Of a DNA stretch of 6,650 nucleotides, positions 5,366 to 6,650 are shown in pieces. The notes below the pieces were generated by a model. The model worked only from the letters and a program-made list of their open reading frames with translations, did no database searches and had not been told where the DNA came from. The position numbers and the translations under genes are program-made. The stretch is from JAWXVD01 sp044425705 (lineage in GTDB: Bacteria; Bacillota; Clostridia; Lachnospirales; Lachnospiraceae). Each line of letters starts with the position of its first letter. Position 1 is the first letter of the stretch. Location of the stretch: the NCBI GenBank assembly GCA_044425705.1, contig JAWXVD010000161.1, forward strand, positions 1 through 6,650, given 5' to 3'.

Positions 5366-6088
5366 ATGGAAGAAAATATTTTGATAGAAAGATTGATGAT
5401 CTTTGGATTAACAAGGCAGGAAGCTACTATTTATCTATGTTTATGTAAAAACACAGAACTGACAGGGTATGAGGTGGCAAAATTAACAGGTATTTCTCGA
5501 TCCAATGTATATGGTGCATTAAGTGGATTAGCAGATAAAGGAGCAGCCTATGTAGTGGAAGGCAGTTCTGTAAAGTACTTAGCTGTACCAATTGCAGAGT
5601 TTTGTGAAAATTATATGCAAAATATCAAGGAGCAACAAATATTTCTACAAAAAAATATGCCTAAATTAACAAAGATTACAGATGGTTATATTACCATTCA
5701 AGGCTATAGAAATATAGCTAATAAAATTTCACACATGATAAAATCCTGTGAAATGAGACTATATATTGCGGCAAAGAGCAATATGATAGAAGAGTTGTTG
5801 CCATTATTAGTAGAAGCCCAAAGCAAAGGACGGAAAGTGGTGGTCATCAGTGATGCTAGATTCTTGCAATTAGATGGAGAATCATACGTTACGGAAATGG
5901 CGGAAGAACAGATTCGTTTGATTACAGATTCTTCTTTTGTTTTGACAGGTGATATCAGTAAGAAAGAGGATTCAACTTGTCTATATTCGGGGCAAGAGCA
6001 TTTAGTAACAGTTTTTAAAGAAGCACTAAGGAACAAAATTCAATTAATTATGATTGAAAACAATCAAGGAACTAACTTGAGTTTATAG
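5366..6088 (+). CDS. TrmB-type transcriptional regulator
   Basis: This 240-residue cytoplasmic DNA-binding protein has a winged helix-turn-helix at the N terminus (residues ~5-75; FGLTRQEATIYLCL, then LTGYEVAKLTGISRSNVYGAL as recognition region and a wing ending KYLAVP). A short helical linker (~78-100) follows, and then a C-terminal domain (~105-230) whose strand pattern (RLYIAA, KVVVIS, IRLITDSSFVLTGD) is that of the phospholipase D-like domain seen in bacterial TrmB proteins. ATG 5366 is chosen: the frame opens upstream at a TTG that is the -35 box itself, so it cannot be in the mRNA; GGGAG (5358-5362) precedes the ATG, though with short spacing. The effector is unknown. The gene lies 47 nt before lysA on the same strand. 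Confidence 0.88.
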   Translation: MEENILIERLMIFGLTRQEATIYLCLCKNTELTGYEVAKLTGISRSNVYGALSGLADKGAAYVVEGSSVKYLAVPIAEFCENYMQNIKEQQIFLQKNMPKLTKITDGYITIQGYRNIANKISHMIKSCEMRLYIAAKSNMIEELLPLLVEAQSKGRKVVVISDARFLQLDGESYVTEMAEEQIRLITDSSFVLTGDISKKEDSTCLYSGQEHLVTVFKEALRNKIQLIMIENNQGTNLSL

Positions 6089-6135
6089 ATTGAAATGATA
6101 ATTCAAAAAATATAAGAAAATATGAGGAGAATACC

Positions 6136-6650
6136 ATGCATAAGACACCATTTGTAACAAAAGAACAGTTAGAAGAAATTGTAAAAACATATCCAACACC
6201 ATTTCATATTTATGATGAAAAAGGAATTAGAGAAAATGCAAAAGCATTGAAAGAAGCGTTTTCATGGAATAAAGGATTTAAAGAATATTTTGCTATTAAA
6301 GCAACACCAAATCCATTTTTAATCGATATTTTAAGAGAATATGGATGTGGGTGTGATTGTTCTTCTTTAACGGAGTTGATGTTATCGAAAGCCATGGGAG
6401 TATCGGGTGAAGATATTATGTTTTCATCTAATGAAACACCAGCCGAAGAATATGCATATGCAAATGAAATCGGAGCAATTATTAACTTAGATGATATTAC
6501 ACATATTGATTTTTTAGAAGGTATTATCAGTGAATTTCCAGAGACTATGAGTTGTAGATACAATCCAGGCGGTGTGTTTAAAATTAGTACAAGTATCATG
6601 GATAATCCAGGAGATGCAAAATATGGATTTACAACAGAGCAACTTTTTGA
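6136..6650 (+). CDS. lysA: Diaminopimelate decarboxylase (5' part, runs off the window)
   Basis: The open frame from ATG 6136 continues through the window end, giving 171 complete codons without a stop. The product matches the N-terminal barrel of fold-type III PLP decarboxylases: TPFHIYDEKGIRENAK (21-36), then EYFAIKATPNP (50-60) with Lys55 as the residue that would hold PLP, CDCSSLTELMLSKAMG, DIMFSSNETP and INLDD. The segment MDNPGDAKYGFT near the end resembles LysA proteins of clostridia. LysA converts meso-diaminopimelate to lysine, the last step of the pathway. A GAGGAG ribosome site (6124-6129) lies 6 nt before the ATG. No good separate promoter is seen in 6089-6135, so transcription with the TrmB-type gene is likely. 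Arginine or carboxynorspermidine decarboxylase relatives are less likely but not excluded without the C-terminal half. Confidence 0.9.
   Translation, partial: MHKTPFVTKEQLEEIVKTYPTPFHIYDEKGIRENAKALKEAFSWNKGFKEYFAIKATPNPFLIDILREYGCGCDCSSLTELMLSKAMGVSGEDIMFSSNETPAEEYAYANEIGAIINLDDITHIDFLEGIISEFPETMSCRYNPGGVFKISTSIMDNPGDAKYGFTTEQLF

Noticed and set aside
5704..6036. Minus-strand frame of 110 residues
   Set aside because: It is the antisense shadow of the TrmB-type regulator, with no domain and no promoter.
6210..6599. Minus-strand frame of 129 residues
   Set aside because: It lies opposite the lysA coding sequence, whose plus-strand product has clear family motifs; the minus-strand product shows no recognisable domain and no ribosome site.

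Overview
This is an AT-rich, plus-strand-only stretch of a Gram-positive anaerobe chromosome, most likely from the order Eubacteriales/Clostridia and probably Lachnospiraceae. That placement is inferred from four things: the form of the 23S rRNA 3' end, strong purine-rich Shine-Dalgarno sites, textbook sigma-A promoters, and the style of the proteins (clostridial Dabb protein, SIR2-like protein, TrmB-type regulator, LysA). No database was consulted.

Layout. The window opens in the last ~180 nt of a 23S rRNA gene. A transcribed spacer and an intrinsic terminator (311-343) close the rRNA operon, and no 5S rRNA or tRNA lies between them. Next comes a control region (344-524) with a near-consensus promoter, an operator-like dyad centred on its -10 box, and two copies of a 30-nt element on either side. 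It drives a small Dabb-domain protein and a divergent SIR2-family protein. These are followed in the same direction by hisH and hisF, the two subunits of imidazole glycerol phosphate synthase (histidine and AICAR synthesis), and by ung, a uracil-DNA glycosylase. No terminator was seen between 525 and 3776, so read-through from Dabb to ung is possible, although the 120-nt hisH-hisF gap leaves room for an internal signal.

A 41-nt hairpin abutting a TATAAT box separates ung from a 446-residue MATE-family efflux protein, which ends in a strong terminator (5218-5278). Directly after this a consensus promoter (TTGACA-17-TATTAT), with a 7-bp inverted repeat touching its -35 box, drives a TrmB-type regulator. 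The window ends inside lysA (diaminopimelate decarboxylase), which starts 47 nt after the regulator and may be transcribed with it.

Most of the content is housekeeping. The points most worth a second look are the control region at 344-524 and the Dabb/SIR2 pair behind it. The SIR2 protein has Cys where classical sirtuins carry the catalytic His, and a C-terminal half that resembles macrodomain-linked sirtuins (SirTM), yet no macrodomain or lipoate gene is nearby. Three start codons differ from the longest open frame: SIR2 at 855, ung at 3099 and the TrmB-type regulator at 5366. I see no mobile element, CRISPR array, phage gene or defence cassette.
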